The notes beneath the pieces are model-generated. The model saw nothing but the letters and a program-made list of their open reading frames with translations. It ran no database searches and had not been told where the DNA came from. The position numbers and the translations under genes were made by a program. DNA of 64,000 bases from Terriglobales bacterium (GTDB taxonomy: Bacteria; Acidobacteriota; Terriglobia; Terriglobales; Acidobacteriaceae). Positions 25,839-34,865 of this stretch are shown one piece after another. Each line of letters begins with the position of its first letter. The stretch's first letter is position 1. The stretch spans positions 1-64,000 of the forward strand of contig JAICSO010000012.1 of the NCBI GenBank assembly GCA_025936825.1, in the 5' to 3' direction.

Positions 25839-25872
25839 ACACAGAAAGCAAGGATTCATCAAGGAGGGCTTC

Positions 25873-26415
25873 ATGCGACTCGGCGTTTCAAGTGTGCTTT
25901 TGCGCAGTTCCGGGGCAGCGGTTTTAGTCTTGGCATCCGCAGTGTTGCTCGCACAGGAATTGGGTTCACGCGCCACGCTGGTACCGTCTGCCGAGCGCAA
26001 GCCTGCGCCGGATTTTGCTTTAAAAGACAGCACCGGCAAATATTTCTCGCTGAAAGATTATCGAGGCAAAATTCTGCTGCTCGATTTCTGGGCGACATGG
26101 TGTCATGGCTGCAAGCAAGAGATGCCGTGGTTCGTTGATCTCGATCGGAAATACCGTGCTTCCCGCCTTGAGGTTGTTGGCGTGTCGATGGACGATGACG
26201 GTTGGAAGGCGGTAACGCCGTTTATCAAGAGTGCTGGAGTGCCGTATCAAATTGTTCTGGGCGACGAGAAGACGGCAAAGGGTTATCACATTGAAGGCAT
26301 GCCCGATACCTTTCTCATTGATGGCGAAGGGCGAATCGCAGCTATCTACAAGGGGATGGTCGATCGAGAAGACATCGAAAAGAACGTTCAATCACTGTTG
26401 CGAAGTATGCAGTAG
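25873..26415 (+). CDS. TlpA/ResA-like thiol-disulfide oxidoreductase
   Basis: A 180-residue exported thioredoxin-fold protein. ATG 25873 is preceded by a strong AAGGAGG. The N-terminal hydrophobic segment ends near AQELGS. The redox motif WATWCHGCKQEMPW has C77 and C80 with the unusual dipeptide HG between the cysteines (most relatives have PP, GP or PS). The later GMPDTFLIDGEG contains the family cis-Pro loop. It probably reduces or oxidises periplasmic cysteines, or serves a peroxiredoxin-like role. Confidence 0.85.
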   Translation: MRLGVSSVLLRSSGAAVLVLASAVLLAQELGSRATLVPSAERKPAPDFALKDSTGKYFSLKDYRGKILLLDFWATWCHGCKQEMPWFVDLDRKYRASRLEVVGVSMDDDGWKAVTPFIKSAGVPYQIVLGDEKTAKGYHIEGMPDTFLIDGEGRIAAIYKGMVDREDIEKNVQSLLRSMQ

Positions 26416-26423
26416 CAACAATA

Positions 26424-26448
26424 AACGGGGGCTTATTGCGCCCCCGTT
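26424..26448. terminator. Hairpin between convergent tlpA-like and degP genes
   Basis: Nine-base perfect arms AACGGGGGC and GCCCCCGTT around a seven-base loop, placed between two convergent stop codons (26415 and 26474). A T-rich tract follows only on the minus strand and is broken, so it may terminate both directions weakly. Confidence 0.7.
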
Positions 26449-26473
26449 CCTAGTTCGTGCTACCGGTGCGACT

Positions 26474-28048
26474 TTATCCTTGCGTCGGGTGCAGCACGCG
26501 ATACGTGTTGCCGCCGTTGGACCACACCAGCACCAGCGCGTCCTGGCCTTTCGGAACGCTGCTGAGAGCCTGTTGGACGTCCTGGGCCGAGTGTACCGGC
26601 TTGCGGTTCACTTCGAGGATCACGTCTCCACGTTGGAGTCCCGCATTTTCAGCAGAGCTTCCGGGCTCAACGTTGGCGACAACTGCGCCATGCACATCGG
26701 CCGGCGCCTGCAGTTCCTGACGCAGGTCGGGCGTTAGATCCTGGAGCCCGAGCCCCCAGCGCGGTTTTTGCTGGCCGTTGTCGCTGGTCGTCGTCTTGTC
26801 GCGGCTGCCCATGGCTTCGAGCGTGATCGGAACCGTCAGATTCTTGCCGTCGCGAATTACGTCAAGCTTTATGGCCGTGCCCGGCTGACGCTGCCCCACT
26901 TCAACCTGGAGTTCGCCGGCATCGTTCATCGACTTGCCGTCCAGGCCAGTGATCACGTCGCCAGTCTTCATGCCCGCTTTTGCTGCCGGTGAATCCGGCT
27001 CAACCTGAGTCACCAGTGCACCCGCGCTCTTCGACAGGTCGAAGAACTTCGAGTTTTCCGGCGTAACGTCGGTGATGCCAATGCCCATATATCCGTGCAC
27101 AACTTTGCCGTGCGCGATCAGGGCGTCGATCGTCGGCTTGACGATCTGCGTGGGAATCGCGAATCCCATGCCCGAGAACGAACCGTTGTCGGAGACGAGG
27201 AATGTGTTGATTCCGACAACTTCTCCGCGAGCATCGACCAGTGGTCCACCCGAATTACCAGGGTTGATCGCCGCGTCAGTTTGAATGAACTGCCCAGGCT
27301 TGCGACGGTTGGTTGGATCCGGGTTCGGGCGATTCAGTGCGCTGACAATCCCGCGGGTGACCGTGAAGCGAAATCCATAAGGATTGCCGAACGCCAGCAC
27401 GCTCTGTCCGGGATGCAGCTTCGTGGAATCACCAAGCGGAACGCTGGGGAAATCGGAGCCGTTGATCTTTACTACTGCAAGGTCGGTCAGCGGATCGGTG
27501 CCCACCAGCTTTGCGGAGTACGTGCGCTTGTCGCTCATGGTGACTTGAATGTCGACTGCGCCTTCTACCACGTGATTGTTGGTGACGATGTAGCCGTCGG
27601 GAGAAATAATCACGCCGCTGCCGAGGCCGTGCTCGATCTGCGGTCGGCCGGGCTGTCCAAAGAAACGGAACGGGCCAGAGCCAGGGCCGAAACCAAACGG
27701 GCCAAACTGCTGCGTCGGATTCTGATCGGGAGCTTGACCATCATCGTCGTTGTCATCGCGCTGCTGAAGTTGACCCATCTGCGGCTTGTGCTTCGATGTC
27801 ACCGTAATGTTCACCACTGCGGGCGTGACGTGAGCTGCAAGGTGTTCCATCGCTTGATCGAGCGCAAGCAGGGCACTGACGCTGCTGTCATCGAGCGGCG
27901 CAGCGGCAGGGGCCGGCGTAGGCGACGCAGCCCGGACGGGACGAGCGAACTCGTATACGCCAAGCGAAATCGCCATGGCGCTCGCCAGTGCCATCGTCAG
28001 CAAGCGCTTGGAAAATTTTTGTTTCATCATTTCTTTCAAATTACTCAT
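26474..28048 (-). CDS. degP: DegP/HtrA-type periplasmic serine protease
   Basis: A 524-residue Do-type protease. ATG 28048 has AAGGAG upstream. An N-terminal membrane/signal segment is followed by the trypsin-like domain with catalytic His in VTNNHVVEG, Asp in LTDLAVVKI and Ser in NPGNSGGPL, then two PDZ domains (GYMGIGITDVTPENS onward and WGLGLQDLTPDLR onward). It degrades misfolded envelope proteins. It lies downstream of blaR1 on the same strand but has its own palindromic operator identical in arms to that of blaI, so it is probably a member of the BlaI regulon. Confidence 0.94.
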   Translation of the reverse strand: MSNLKEMMKQKFSKRLLTMALASAMAISLGVYEFARPVRAASPTPAPAAAPLDDSSVSALLALDQAMEHLAAHVTPAVVNITVTSKHKPQMGQLQQRDDNDDDGQAPDQNPTQQFGPFGFGPGSGPFRFFGQPGRPQIEHGLGSGVIISPDGYIVTNNHVVEGAVDIQVTMSDKRTYSAKLVGTDPLTDLAVVKINGSDFPSVPLGDSTKLHPGQSVLAFGNPYGFRFTVTRGIVSALNRPNPDPTNRRKPGQFIQTDAAINPGNSGGPLVDARGEVVGINTFLVSDNGSFSGMGFAIPTQIVKPTIDALIAHGKVVHGYMGIGITDVTPENSKFFDLSKSAGALVTQVEPDSPAAKAGMKTGDVITGLDGKSMNDAGELQVEVGQRQPGTAIKLDVIRDGKNLTVPITLEAMGSRDKTTTSDNGQQKPRWGLGLQDLTPDLRQELQAPADVHGAVVANVEPGSSAENAGLQRGDVILEVNRKPVHSAQDVQQALSSVPKGQDALVLVWSNGGNTYRVLHPTQG

Positions 28049-28062
28049 GGGTTCTCCTTGTA

Positions 28063-28080
28063 CAACTAAAGAATTAGTTG
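28063..28080 (-). promoter_or_regulatory. Operator-like palindrome upstream of degP
   Basis: Perfect inverted repeat CAACTAA-AGAA-TTAGTTG, 15 bases before the degP start. The core AACTAA-N4-TTAGTT also occurs upstream of blaI. On the minus strand TTGCAG lies about 18 bases before a weak -10, so the palindrome would sit between the promoter hexamers, a repressor position. Confidence 0.65.
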
Positions 28081-28100
28081 ATCTCTGCAAAAAATTTTTG

Positions 28101-29462
28101 CTACGTCTGGTGCGGCGGTACTGGGCTTGATGCCCGCAATGGAGCGGGCTTCATCACCCGAATGCGCCAGATGGAAGTCATAAACGTCACGTTGCCGAAC
28201 GCGTCATATTGCTCGGTTTGCGTGACCAGGTAAACAAAACTGGGAACTCCGGTGTCGCTCATCGCCGCATTCACTACCATTGGGACTCTCTCGTTGATGC
28301 TGCGCGCTTCCTCAACCTGCGGTGCTGGCGCCCGATTTGCTCTGTGTTGCACCTTCTCGACCGGCTGTTTTCCAGCTACCGGCACGCGTGCCTTCAACGG
28401 AGTTACTGCACTCGCTCTGGGCGCGTGCAGCGAGGCATTTACTGCCTTCGCGATCGGGCCGTTCGCATTCGCTACGTAATCGAACCGTTTCGCGGATGCC
28501 GTCCTGACACTCACTGGATCTTGAAACCCCACCAGTTGCGGGGTACGCTGAACCGCAACGAAGCTTACTGCGCCGAAAACTGCTGCGGCCGCAACTGCGG
28601 GTTTCAGCAGAGGCTTGTTCGTTCTCTCGTGCCCGTCAAGAATTTTCGAGATTCTCTGAGCCGTATGCTTCAGATGACTCACTGCTGCCTGTACCAGAGC
28701 GAGTGATCGGTGCGCACGTGTCTTCTCAGCCAAGGAGACCAGGCACGCAGCGTACTGTCGAGCGCTCCGTGACCGGGCCAGCACCATGTCGTCACACGAC
28801 ATTTCACGCTCGATCGACAGTCGGCTATCAATCCACCAGACCGCCGGATGGAAAAACAGCACTGCGCGAAGAACCTTCTGCAAAAGGTTCGTCCAGTCAT
28901 CCCAGCGCTGCAGATGGGCAGCCTCATGCAGAACAATCGTGTGCAACTCCTCACGAGAGAGTTCCCGCACCGCCCACGCTGGTAGCACGACGACAGGTCG
29001 GAAGAATCCTAATGCGGCTGGAACTCGCACCTCCTCCGAAACGCAGATAGAAAATTTTCGCGAACCTTGGACCGATTCATCAGAAAACGAATCCAGACCA
29101 TCCACCGGAGCAGAGCTATTCTTCAGCAGCCGCACCCGCCAAAGCCCGCGAGCTACCCGTGCGAGCCCGAGTGCAGCAAAAAATACCCAAGCGCTAAAAA
29201 TGTAAATGGCCCACTCGGGACGAAGCGAGATATGGGCGGAGCCGATGTGCGTTGCTGCGCTGTGACCGATCGGTCTCGAGAAGAAAAACAGGGAAGCGAT
29301 CGCAATTAGGCCGGCGAACCAGATCACGAAGCGCATGGCGGACCTTTGGCGCCTCGCCAGAGTGCAGCCCGCTCCCGCCAGGGCCGCAACGGCAATCCCG
29401 ACAACGAAGCAATTTGCGATTTGAATGCTGGTAAGCTGGGCCAGACTCTGCAAGGGACTCAT
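28101..29462 (-). CDS. blaR1: BlaR1/MecR1-type M56 membrane metallopeptidase
   Basis: A 453-residue membrane protein with several N-terminal helices and the M56 zinc-peptidase motif LHEAAHL, followed by EREMSCDDMVLA, typical of BlaR1 antirepressors. The C-terminal periplasmic part after the last helix (near PAVAAAAVFGAVSFVAV) is only about 140 residues and has no penicillin-binding sensor motifs (no SxxK/KTG set), so it does not sense beta-lactams in the classical way. It overlaps blaI by four bases (ATGA). Expected role: cleave or inactivate BlaI on an envelope signal, releasing blaI-blaR1 and degP. Confidence 0.88.
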   Translation of the reverse strand: MSPLQSLAQLTSIQIANCFVVGIAVAALAGAGCTLARRQRSAMRFVIWFAGLIAIASLFFFSRPIGHSAATHIGSAHISLRPEWAIYIFSAWVFFAALGLARVARGLWRVRLLKNSSAPVDGLDSFSDESVQGSRKFSICVSEEVRVPAALGFFRPVVVLPAWAVRELSREELHTIVLHEAAHLQRWDDWTNLLQKVLRAVLFFHPAVWWIDSRLSIEREMSCDDMVLARSRSARQYAACLVSLAEKTRAHRSLALVQAAVSHLKHTAQRISKILDGHERTNKPLLKPAVAAAAVFGAVSFVAVQRTPQLVGFQDPVSVRTASAKRFDYVANANGPIAKAVNASLHAPRASAVTPLKARVPVAGKQPVEKVQHRANRAPAPQVEEARSINERVPMVVNAAMSDTGVPSFVYLVTQTEQYDAFGNVTFMTSIWRIRVMKPAPLRASSPVPPHQT

Positions 29463-29842
29463 TTCGACTCGCTCCTTTGCAGAATCTTCTTCAGTTGTTC
29501 GAGTTCCTCGCTGTCCAGGCCGCGGTCCTCCAGAATATTGAGGACCAGTTCCTCGTGCGAATCGCGGAAAAAGCGGCTCATCAGGTGTCGAATTTCCGAG
29601 CGAGTAGCATCTTTGCGTTCCAAAAGCGCCTTATAAACGTGGGCTCGTCCATCCTTGACGTGCTCGACGTAGCCCTTGCGCTCCAGAATTCGAATCGTGG
29701 TCAGAACCGAGTTGTACGCCAAGGCGGGCTTCCCCGGAAGCGCGTCAAGTACCTGCTGGACTGTCCCAGGCCCTTGAGTCCAAAGGATTTCCATGATCCT
29801 AAGCTCGGCTTCGGTCAGGGTTGTTGATGGCTTTGGCGGCAC
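29459..29842 (-). CDS. blaI: BlaI/MecI-family repressor
   Basis: A 127-residue winged-helix repressor from GTG 29842. It contains LTEAELRIMEILWTQGPGTVQQV, AYNSVLTTIRILERKGYVEH and a C-terminal dimerisation segment, all standard for the family. It is the first gene of blaI-blaR1. A 16-base palindrome lies 45 bases upstream of its start, overlapping the likely promoter. Confidence 0.93.
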   Translation of the reverse strand: MPPKPSTTLTEAELRIMEILWTQGPGTVQQVLDALPGKPALAYNSVLTTIRILERKGYVEHVKDGRAHVYKALLERKDATRSEIRHLMSRFFRDSHEELVLNILEDRGLDSEELEQLKKILQRSESK

Positions 29843-29887
29843 CGCGTTTGCTCCCTAACTTTATAGACGTGCAACCTTGCAAAAGGT

Positions 29888-29903
29888 AACTAATTATTTA
29901 GTT
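29888..29903 (-). promoter_or_regulatory. BlaI operator-like palindrome upstream of blaI
   Basis: AACTAA-TTAT-TTAGTT, a perfect six-base inverted repeat with a four-base spacer, matching the arms found upstream of degP. On the minus strand a TATAAA-like -10 lies downstream toward blaI, so a bound dimer would cover the -35 area. This predicts autorepression. Confidence 0.65.
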
Positions 29904-29952
29904 GCGAGCGGGATAGCGGATGGTTGCCATACCCAATTGCTTTGAACTTGGG

Positions 29953-30225
29953 CTAACGCGAACGCTTCCGTTTGCGGTCGACTTCGGGCCAATACTGGAA
30001 CTCGGGAACGAAGAGCTCGCTTTCCAGTTCCGACACTCTCTGCGTGAGTCGCGCTTGAACGTCGGCCACGGCGCGGTTGTAGATGAGCGGTCCGACTTCT
30101 TCCACGAAGAAGGTGAGCAGCAGCCCAGCCGGCAAGTCGCCGATTGGTTCCGACATGTTCTCTTCAAAGTAGCGCTTGATGGAAGCGATGGCGTCCTTGC
30201 GTGCTTCGGGCGAGATTTGTATCAC
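29953..30225 (-). CDS. DUF2164-family protein
   Basis: A 90-residue protein from GTG 30225 with AGGAG-like sequence upstream. It contains SIKRYFEENMSEPIGDLPAG and EEVGPLIYNRAVADVQ, the conserved parts of DUF2164, a small mostly helical family of unknown function. The end is strongly basic (KRKRSR). Convergent with no neighbour; it sits alone between blaI and an aldo/keto reductase. Confidence 0.85.
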   Translation of the reverse strand: MIQISPEARKDAIASIKRYFEENMSEPIGDLPAGLLLTFFVEEVGPLIYNRAVADVQARLTQRVSELESELFVPEFQYWPEVDRKRKRSR

Positions 30226-30269
30226 TGGTCCTTGCTCCTGATCGGCAGCTTACCATTCCAAGCATCAGC

Positions 30270-30355
30270 ACACAGCAATCAGCATTCAGCCAGTCCGGAT
30301 AGGTGCAGCCGGCAAAATTGGGACTCGCTGAGTGCTGACGGCTGAATGTTGTAGT
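30270..30355. repeat. Imperfect inverted repeat upstream of the aldo/keto reductase
   Basis: AGCATTCAGCC near 30280-30291 and GGCTGAATGTTG near 30341-30352 are nearly perfect inverted copies about 50 bases apart. Sequences of this kind occur as scattered low-copy repeats; no gene is associated. Confidence 0.4.
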
Positions 30356-30427
30356 GTCTGTCCCCAGAGCCGACGTTATGAACCTGTGTTATCCTCGTGC
30401 GCATCGCGGCTCGGGCAAGGAGGTCGT

Positions 30428-31414
30428 ATGGATCGTCGAGACTTCTTGAAAAGGGCCGCTGCCACGAGTGTCTTTACGTCCCTCTATCCGCAGATCTCCC
30501 ACGCAGCCGACACTCCGATTCCGCGCCGCACCCTGGGCCGCACAGGCGAAAAAGTTTCGATGATCGGTATCGGCGGATTCCACCTCGGAAAGATGTCGGA
30601 CGAGCAAGAAAGTATTCGTCTCGTTCGCACCGCGCTCGATCAAGGCGTCAACTTCCTTGACAACTGCTGGGATTACAACGGCGGCGTCAGCGAAGAGCGC
30701 ATGGGCAAAGCGCTACGCGACGGCTATCGAGCCAAAGCTTTCCTCATGACGAAAATTGATGGGCACACAAAAACCGCGGCCACAAAACAACTTGAAGAGT
30801 CCCTGCGGCGCCTGCAGACCGACCACGTCGATCTGCTCCAATTCCACGAGATTATTCGTGACAGCGACCCCGATCAGATCTTTGCGCCTGGAGCAGGTAT
30901 GGAGGCGGTCCTTGAAGCCAAAAAGCAGGGAAAGGTTCGCCACATCGGCTTCACCGGGCACAAGAGTCCTGAGATCCATGCCAAGATGCTCGAGGTTGCG
31001 TTTAAACACAACTTCACTTTCGATACGGTGCAAATGCCGCTGAATGTGATGGACGCCCATTACGACAGCTTCGAGAAGAAGGTCCTGCCCATCCTGGTGA
31101 AGCACAATATCGGCGTGCTCGGCATGAAACCCATGGGCGACCAAATCATTTTGAAGAGCAACACAGTCACTGCAATCGAATGCCTGCATTATTCGATGAA
31201 TCTGCCCACCAGCGTCGTGATCACAGGCTGCGATTCCATGGCGATTCTGCAACAAGCGCTCGATGCCGCCCGCAGTTTTAAACCAATGGGCAAAGAGCAG
31301 GTCGCTGCGTTATTGCAGAAGACCGCGAGCGCCGCTGCTAAGGGCGAGTTTGAACTCTACAAGACGTCCCACAATTTCGACGGCACTTTCCACAATCCGC
31401 AGTGGCTCGGGTGA
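30428..31414 (+). CDS. TAT-exported aldo/keto reductase
   Basis: A 328-residue protein from ATG 30428 with AAGGAGG in front. The N-terminus RRDFLKRAAATSVF is a twin-arginine signal, so it is probably periplasmic with its nicotinamide cofactor loaded before export. The AKR barrel shows the family start TLGRTGEKVSMIGIGG, FLDNCWDYNGG (Asp/Tyr), LMTKIDG (Lys) and LLQFHEI (His). Substrate unknown. Exported AKRs with TAT signals are common in Acidobacteriota and Planctomycetes. Confidence 0.88.
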   Translation: MDRRDFLKRAAATSVFTSLYPQISHAADTPIPRRTLGRTGEKVSMIGIGGFHLGKMSDEQESIRLVRTALDQGVNFLDNCWDYNGGVSEERMGKALRDGYRAKAFLMTKIDGHTKTAATKQLEESLRRLQTDHVDLLQFHEIIRDSDPDQIFAPGAGMEAVLEAKKQGKVRHIGFTGHKSPEIHAKMLEVAFKHNFTFDTVQMPLNVMDAHYDSFEKKVLPILVKHNIGVLGMKPMGDQIILKSNTVTAIECLHYSMNLPTSVVITGCDSMAILQQALDAARSFKPMGKEQVAALLQKTASAAAKGEFELYKTSHNFDGTFHNPQWLG

Positions 31415-31562
31415 AATCACCCATCTGTTTGTCTACGAGTTCGACAGACGCGAAAAGCGTAATCCTTCGGCCCCTGTTGCTTCTTTTATTTGACTCCGCG
31501 TTACCCGTGTCCTACTATGTCGCCACGAGTCCTGCACCGCGCCGCAATTGCCTTCCTATTCC

Positions 31563-34244
31563 ATGATCGGAACAACGATTTCACATTACCGCGTTCTCGA
31601 GAAGTTGGGCGGGGGCGGCATGGGTGTGGTTTACAAGGCCGAAGACACCAAACTGGGCCGGGCCGTCGCGCTCAAATTTCTTCCTGATGACCTCGCGCGC
31701 GATCGCCAGGCACTCGATCGCTTGCAACGGGAAGCCCGAGCCGCATCCGCGTTGAATCATCCGAACATCTGCACAATTTATGACGTCGATGAAGTGGATG
31801 GCCGGGCTTTCATCGCCATGGAGTTTCTCGAAGGAGTCACGCTGAAGCACCGCATCGACGTGCGGCCGCTACGTACGGAAGAACTGCTTGAGCTTTCCAT
31901 TCAGATTGCCGACGGGCTTGATGCGGCGCATTGCAAAGGCGTGATCCATCGCGACATCAAGCCGGCGAACATTTTTGTTACTTCGCGCGGCCAGGCGAAG
32001 ATTCTCGATTTCGGCCTCGCCAAGCGTGCCGCGGAGCCCATCAGGATCGGCGAAACCGTCGCCGCTGCTGCCACGGTTGCAACCGCCAACGAACTCTTAA
32101 CCACTCCCGGCACAGCGCTCGGTACCGTCGCCTATATGTCGCCGGAGCAAGCGCGCGGAGAGGATCTCGATCCACGCACCGATATCTTTTCGTTTGGCGT
32201 GGTGATGTATGAAATGTCCACTTCGCGGCAGGCGTTTCCGGGTGGAACGTCGGCAGTCGTTTTTGACGCCATTCTGCATAAAGCGCCAGTCTCGCCCGTT
32301 CGTTTGAATCCTGAGCTTCCGCTTGAGTTCGAGCGTATTGTCAATCGGGCGTTAGAGAAGGATCGTGATCTGCGCTACCAATCCGCTGCTGATTTGCGTA
32401 GCGATCTGAAGCGGATAAAGCGCGACACCGAGTCTGGCCGGCTCGCTGCCACTTCAGCGTCAGGGATTGCTACTGCGGTCGCCAGCGCTGAGTCAGCATC
32501 ACGCATCGTCGCTACAGCTCAGGCAGCTCCGGCAAAATCTCGAAGCAAGACTTATGCCTTAATTGCAATCGCCGCAGTCGTGCTCGTCGGGGCCGCGTTG
32601 GCAGCGTACGTCCTGCACTCTCCGTCCAGCGGTCCGGCCACCGTCAAGCAAATCAGTCATTGGAACAAGCCAATGATCCGCGCCATTCTTTCTCCGGATG
32701 GCCGCACCGTTGCGTTCACCTCGCCAGTGAACGACGTTGACCAGGTCTTCGTAATGCTTGCCTCCGGTGGCGAACCTCTGCAGCTGACCAGCGATCCGTT
32801 AAACAAAGTCGTCGACAGCTTTTCACCGGATGGTACCCAGATCTATTACGACCTCAGTTCGATTGAAGCGGGGATCCATGCAGTGCCCACGTTGGGCGGA
32901 TCGAACACGATTGTTGCCGCGGGCTACGGCTTGGTGACATCTCCCGACGGTGCCACCTACTACTACCTCAAAGGTCGTTGGCAGAATACCGTCGTGAGTC
33001 GCCCGAAGATGGGAGTGGCAGAAGAGGTTGTATTCCGCGGTCCTGCCGGCTGGCTGCCTATCGAGATCCTTCCATACCCTGATGGTCGCACCCTGCTCGT
33101 CACTGTCGGCAGCGATCTCATCGCCGGGTCTCCTGTCCTGCAGCTTCATCGGGTCGACTTGGCCACCAAGACTTCGCAGAAAATTGGCGAGATCTCGGGT
33201 AGTCCCACAGGTATGGTCTGGGACAAACCCGGTGAGACTCTTGCCTGCAGCCGCACCATCAATGGTGTGACCAACATCTGGGAGTATCAGCTTTCGAATG
33301 GCGTTCTCACTCAGAGAACATCGGGCGCGGGCCCAGACTTCGCACCTATGCCCGATCAGCAGCAGCACGGATTGTATTTTGTGAACGGTCGGCATTCTGG
33401 TAGCTTGACCGCCTATCATCCGAAGACAAAACAGTCGGTCGACCTCATCAACGAAATGGCAACGCAACCCGCTATATCGCGCGACGGGCGCCACGTTGCC
33501 TACATCACGATGACCGGCAATGCGCAACAGGGCGAGCTCTGGGTTTCCGACGTCGACGGCGAGCACCGAGTGAGGCTCGCATCCGGCACGGAACTTGTGA
33601 CCCTGGCGTTTTCCAGCGACAGCTCGGAGTTTCTCTTCTCGCTCACCGAGGGCGGAGATCCCAAGGTTTACATGGTTAAGACGGACGGAACCGGATTACG
33701 CCAGGTGCCGTGGGAAGGCTCAATGGCCGGCTACAGTGCCGCTTCGCCGGATCCGAGTGTCATGTATCTGGGAGGGAATGAGAAGGACGTCACCAAAGTG
33801 GTGACGTGGGTGCTCCGCGACCATGGGGCAAAAGTGGAGAGACTCAATGAAAACTGTGGCGCCATCTGGGACACTTCGCCCGATGGCAATTATCTTCTCG
33901 GATCGCTCAATGGAGGGGCAGAGACTCTAGGTATCAGCGAGTACTCTCTTGCGGACCACACTTGCACGCCGATACTGCCGCAACTCAACAGCCTGGTTGT
34001 TCATTTCTCCTCCGACGGCAAGTCGATTCTTTATCTTTCCGCATCGCCGGGTGAAACCGTCATCTATCGCCAGCCGTGGAGCAACGGGAAAACTGTTGGA
34101 ACTGCACAGCCGGCTGTCAAACTTCCTTTCACATTCCGCCACAATTTTGCCGGCAATGCGTATGATTTCGCTAAGGATCTTTCTACGGTGATTTACGCTC
34201 GCCCCAGCGGCCAGGCCGATTTGTACTATTTGAGCCAGAGGTAG
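31563..34244 (+). CDS. Membrane Ser/Thr protein kinase with PD40 beta-propeller sensor
   Basis: An 893-residue protein. ATG 31563 fits the family start ([19 protein letters not shown]); a TTG at 31548 is possible and no clear ribosome site is seen for either. The kinase domain has the glycine loop [14 protein letters not shown], catalytic lysine in [25 protein letters not shown] and MSPEQARGE, so it should be active. A transmembrane helix lies near 345-365 ([16 protein letters not shown]). The outer half contains repeated WD40-like segments such as [21 protein letters not shown] and [10 protein letters not shown]. This architecture is a large acidobacterial family; ligand unknown. Confidence 0.93.
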   Translation: MIGTTISHYRVLEKLGGGGMGVVYKAEDTKLGRAVALKFLPDDLARDRQALDRLQREARAASALNHPNICTIYDVDEVDGRAFIAMEFLEGVTLKHRIDVRPLRTEELLELSIQIADGLDAAHCKGVIHRDIKPANIFVTSRGQAKILDFGLAKRAAEPIRIGETVAAAATVATANELLTTPGTALGTVAYMSPEQARGEDLDPRTDIFSFGVVMYEMSTSRQAFPGGTSAVVFDAILHKAPVSPVRLNPELPLEFERIVNRALEKDRDLRYQSAADLRSDLKRIKRDTESGRLAATSASGIATAVASAESASRIVATAQAAPAKSRSKTYALIAIAAVVLVGAALAAYVLHSPSSGPATVKQISHWNKPMIRAILSPDGRTVAFTSPVNDVDQVFVMLASGGEPLQLTSDPLNKVVDSFSPDGTQIYYDLSSIEAGIHAVPTLGGSNTIVAAGYGLVTSPDGATYYYLKGRWQNTVVSRPKMGVAEEVVFRGPAGWLPIEILPYPDGRTLLVTVGSDLIAGSPVLQLHRVDLATKTSQKIGEISGSPTGMVWDKPGETLACSRTINGVTNIWEYQLSNGVLTQRTSGAGPDFAPMPDQQQHGLYFVNGRHSGSLTAYHPKTKQSVDLINEMATQPAISRDGRHVAYITMTGNAQQGELWVSDVDGEHRVRLASGTELVTLAFSSDSSEFLFSLTEGGDPKVYMVKTDGTGLRQVPWEGSMAGYSAASPDPSVMYLGGNEKDVTKVVTWVLRDHGAKVERLNENCGAIWDTSPDGNYLLGSLNGGAETLGISEYSLADHTCTPILPQLNSLVVHFSSDGKSILYLSASPGETVIYRQPWSNGKTVGTAQPAVKLPFTFRHNFAGNAYDFAKDLSTVIYARPSGQADLYYLSQR

Positions 34245-34261
34245 AACCGTTGTTGGTTACT

Positions 34262-34858
34262 GGTTATTGGTTGTTGGGAACAACTGCACCCTCCCGAATG
34301 TTGCCGACCGCTTCTGAGAGATAGTTGATGAGACCACTCAGGCTCTTGCCAACACCAGCCGCGCGGTCTAAAAGCTTGTTTGTATCTGCGTCGGACAGAT
34401 AGCCGAGATTTTGCGCGATCATAATCTGTGTCTGCAATTCCAGCAGTGATCCTCGTGCATTGAATAGGAACTGTCGAAAGTCCCGTTTCGACCCACGGCC
34501 TTTTCCCTCTGCGATGTTGCTTGGAATTGACACCGCCGCGCGTCTCAATTGCTGGGTGAGCGAATAAATCTCTTCGTGTAGGAATGTTGCCGTGCTGCGG
34601 TATACGTTGACCGCTAACTCCATTGCGCTTCGCCACACCCTCAAATCGTTGAACGCAGAACTTGGCATGGTTGTTCCTCCGACGCCACTCTATCCGAGCG
34701 GTCGTGCGGGCGCACAAGAAAATCGCTTCTCTTCCCAGTTTGGGAATCATGTGTTTCTTGTGGAATGGAGGAAGACGAGAATAGTGAAAGATTGTTGCTA
34801 AATCGTCGTTTGGGTGGGACTAGGTTCTCAAATAACCAACAACCAACAACCAATAACC
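34262..34858. repeat. Unit bounded by inverted repeats carrying a four-helix-bundle gene
   Basis: The 16-base sequence GGTTATTGGTTGTTGG at 34262-34277 recurs inverted at 34843-34858. Both arms extend into similar low-complexity TTGGTT-type text. They enclose the four-helix-bundle gene and about 175 bases of non-coding sequence. No transposase or obvious target duplication is visible. Confidence 0.6.
34264..34668 (-). CDS. Four-helix-bundle protein (23S rRNA intervening-sequence type)
   Basis: A 134-residue protein from ATG 34668 with GAGGAA upstream. FNDLRVWRSAMELAVNVYRST, LRRAAVSIPSNIAEGKGRGS and FLFNARGSLLELQTQI match the family first found in 23S rRNA intervening sequences, a pentameric helical bundle of unknown role. 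Its 3' end runs into the left inverted repeat of a possible mobile unit. Confidence 0.9.
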   Translation of the reverse strand: MPSSAFNDLRVWRSAMELAVNVYRSTATFLHEEIYSLTQQLRRAAVSIPSNIAEGKGRGSKRDFRQFLFNARGSLLELQTQIMIAQNLGYLSDADTNKLLDRAAGVGKSLSGLINYLSEAVGNIREGAVVPNNQ

Positions 34859-34865
34859 GGTTTTC

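Noticed and set aside
28101-29462. Beta-lactam resistance function for the BlaR1/BlaI pair
   Set aside because: No penicillin-binding sensor domain in BlaR1 and no beta-lactamase gene next to it; the MBL-fold gene at 11910 is distant and has a different architecture.
34262-34858. Insertion sequence
   Set aside because: Inverted repeats are present but no transposase or target-site duplication can be seen; reported only as a repeat-bounded unit.
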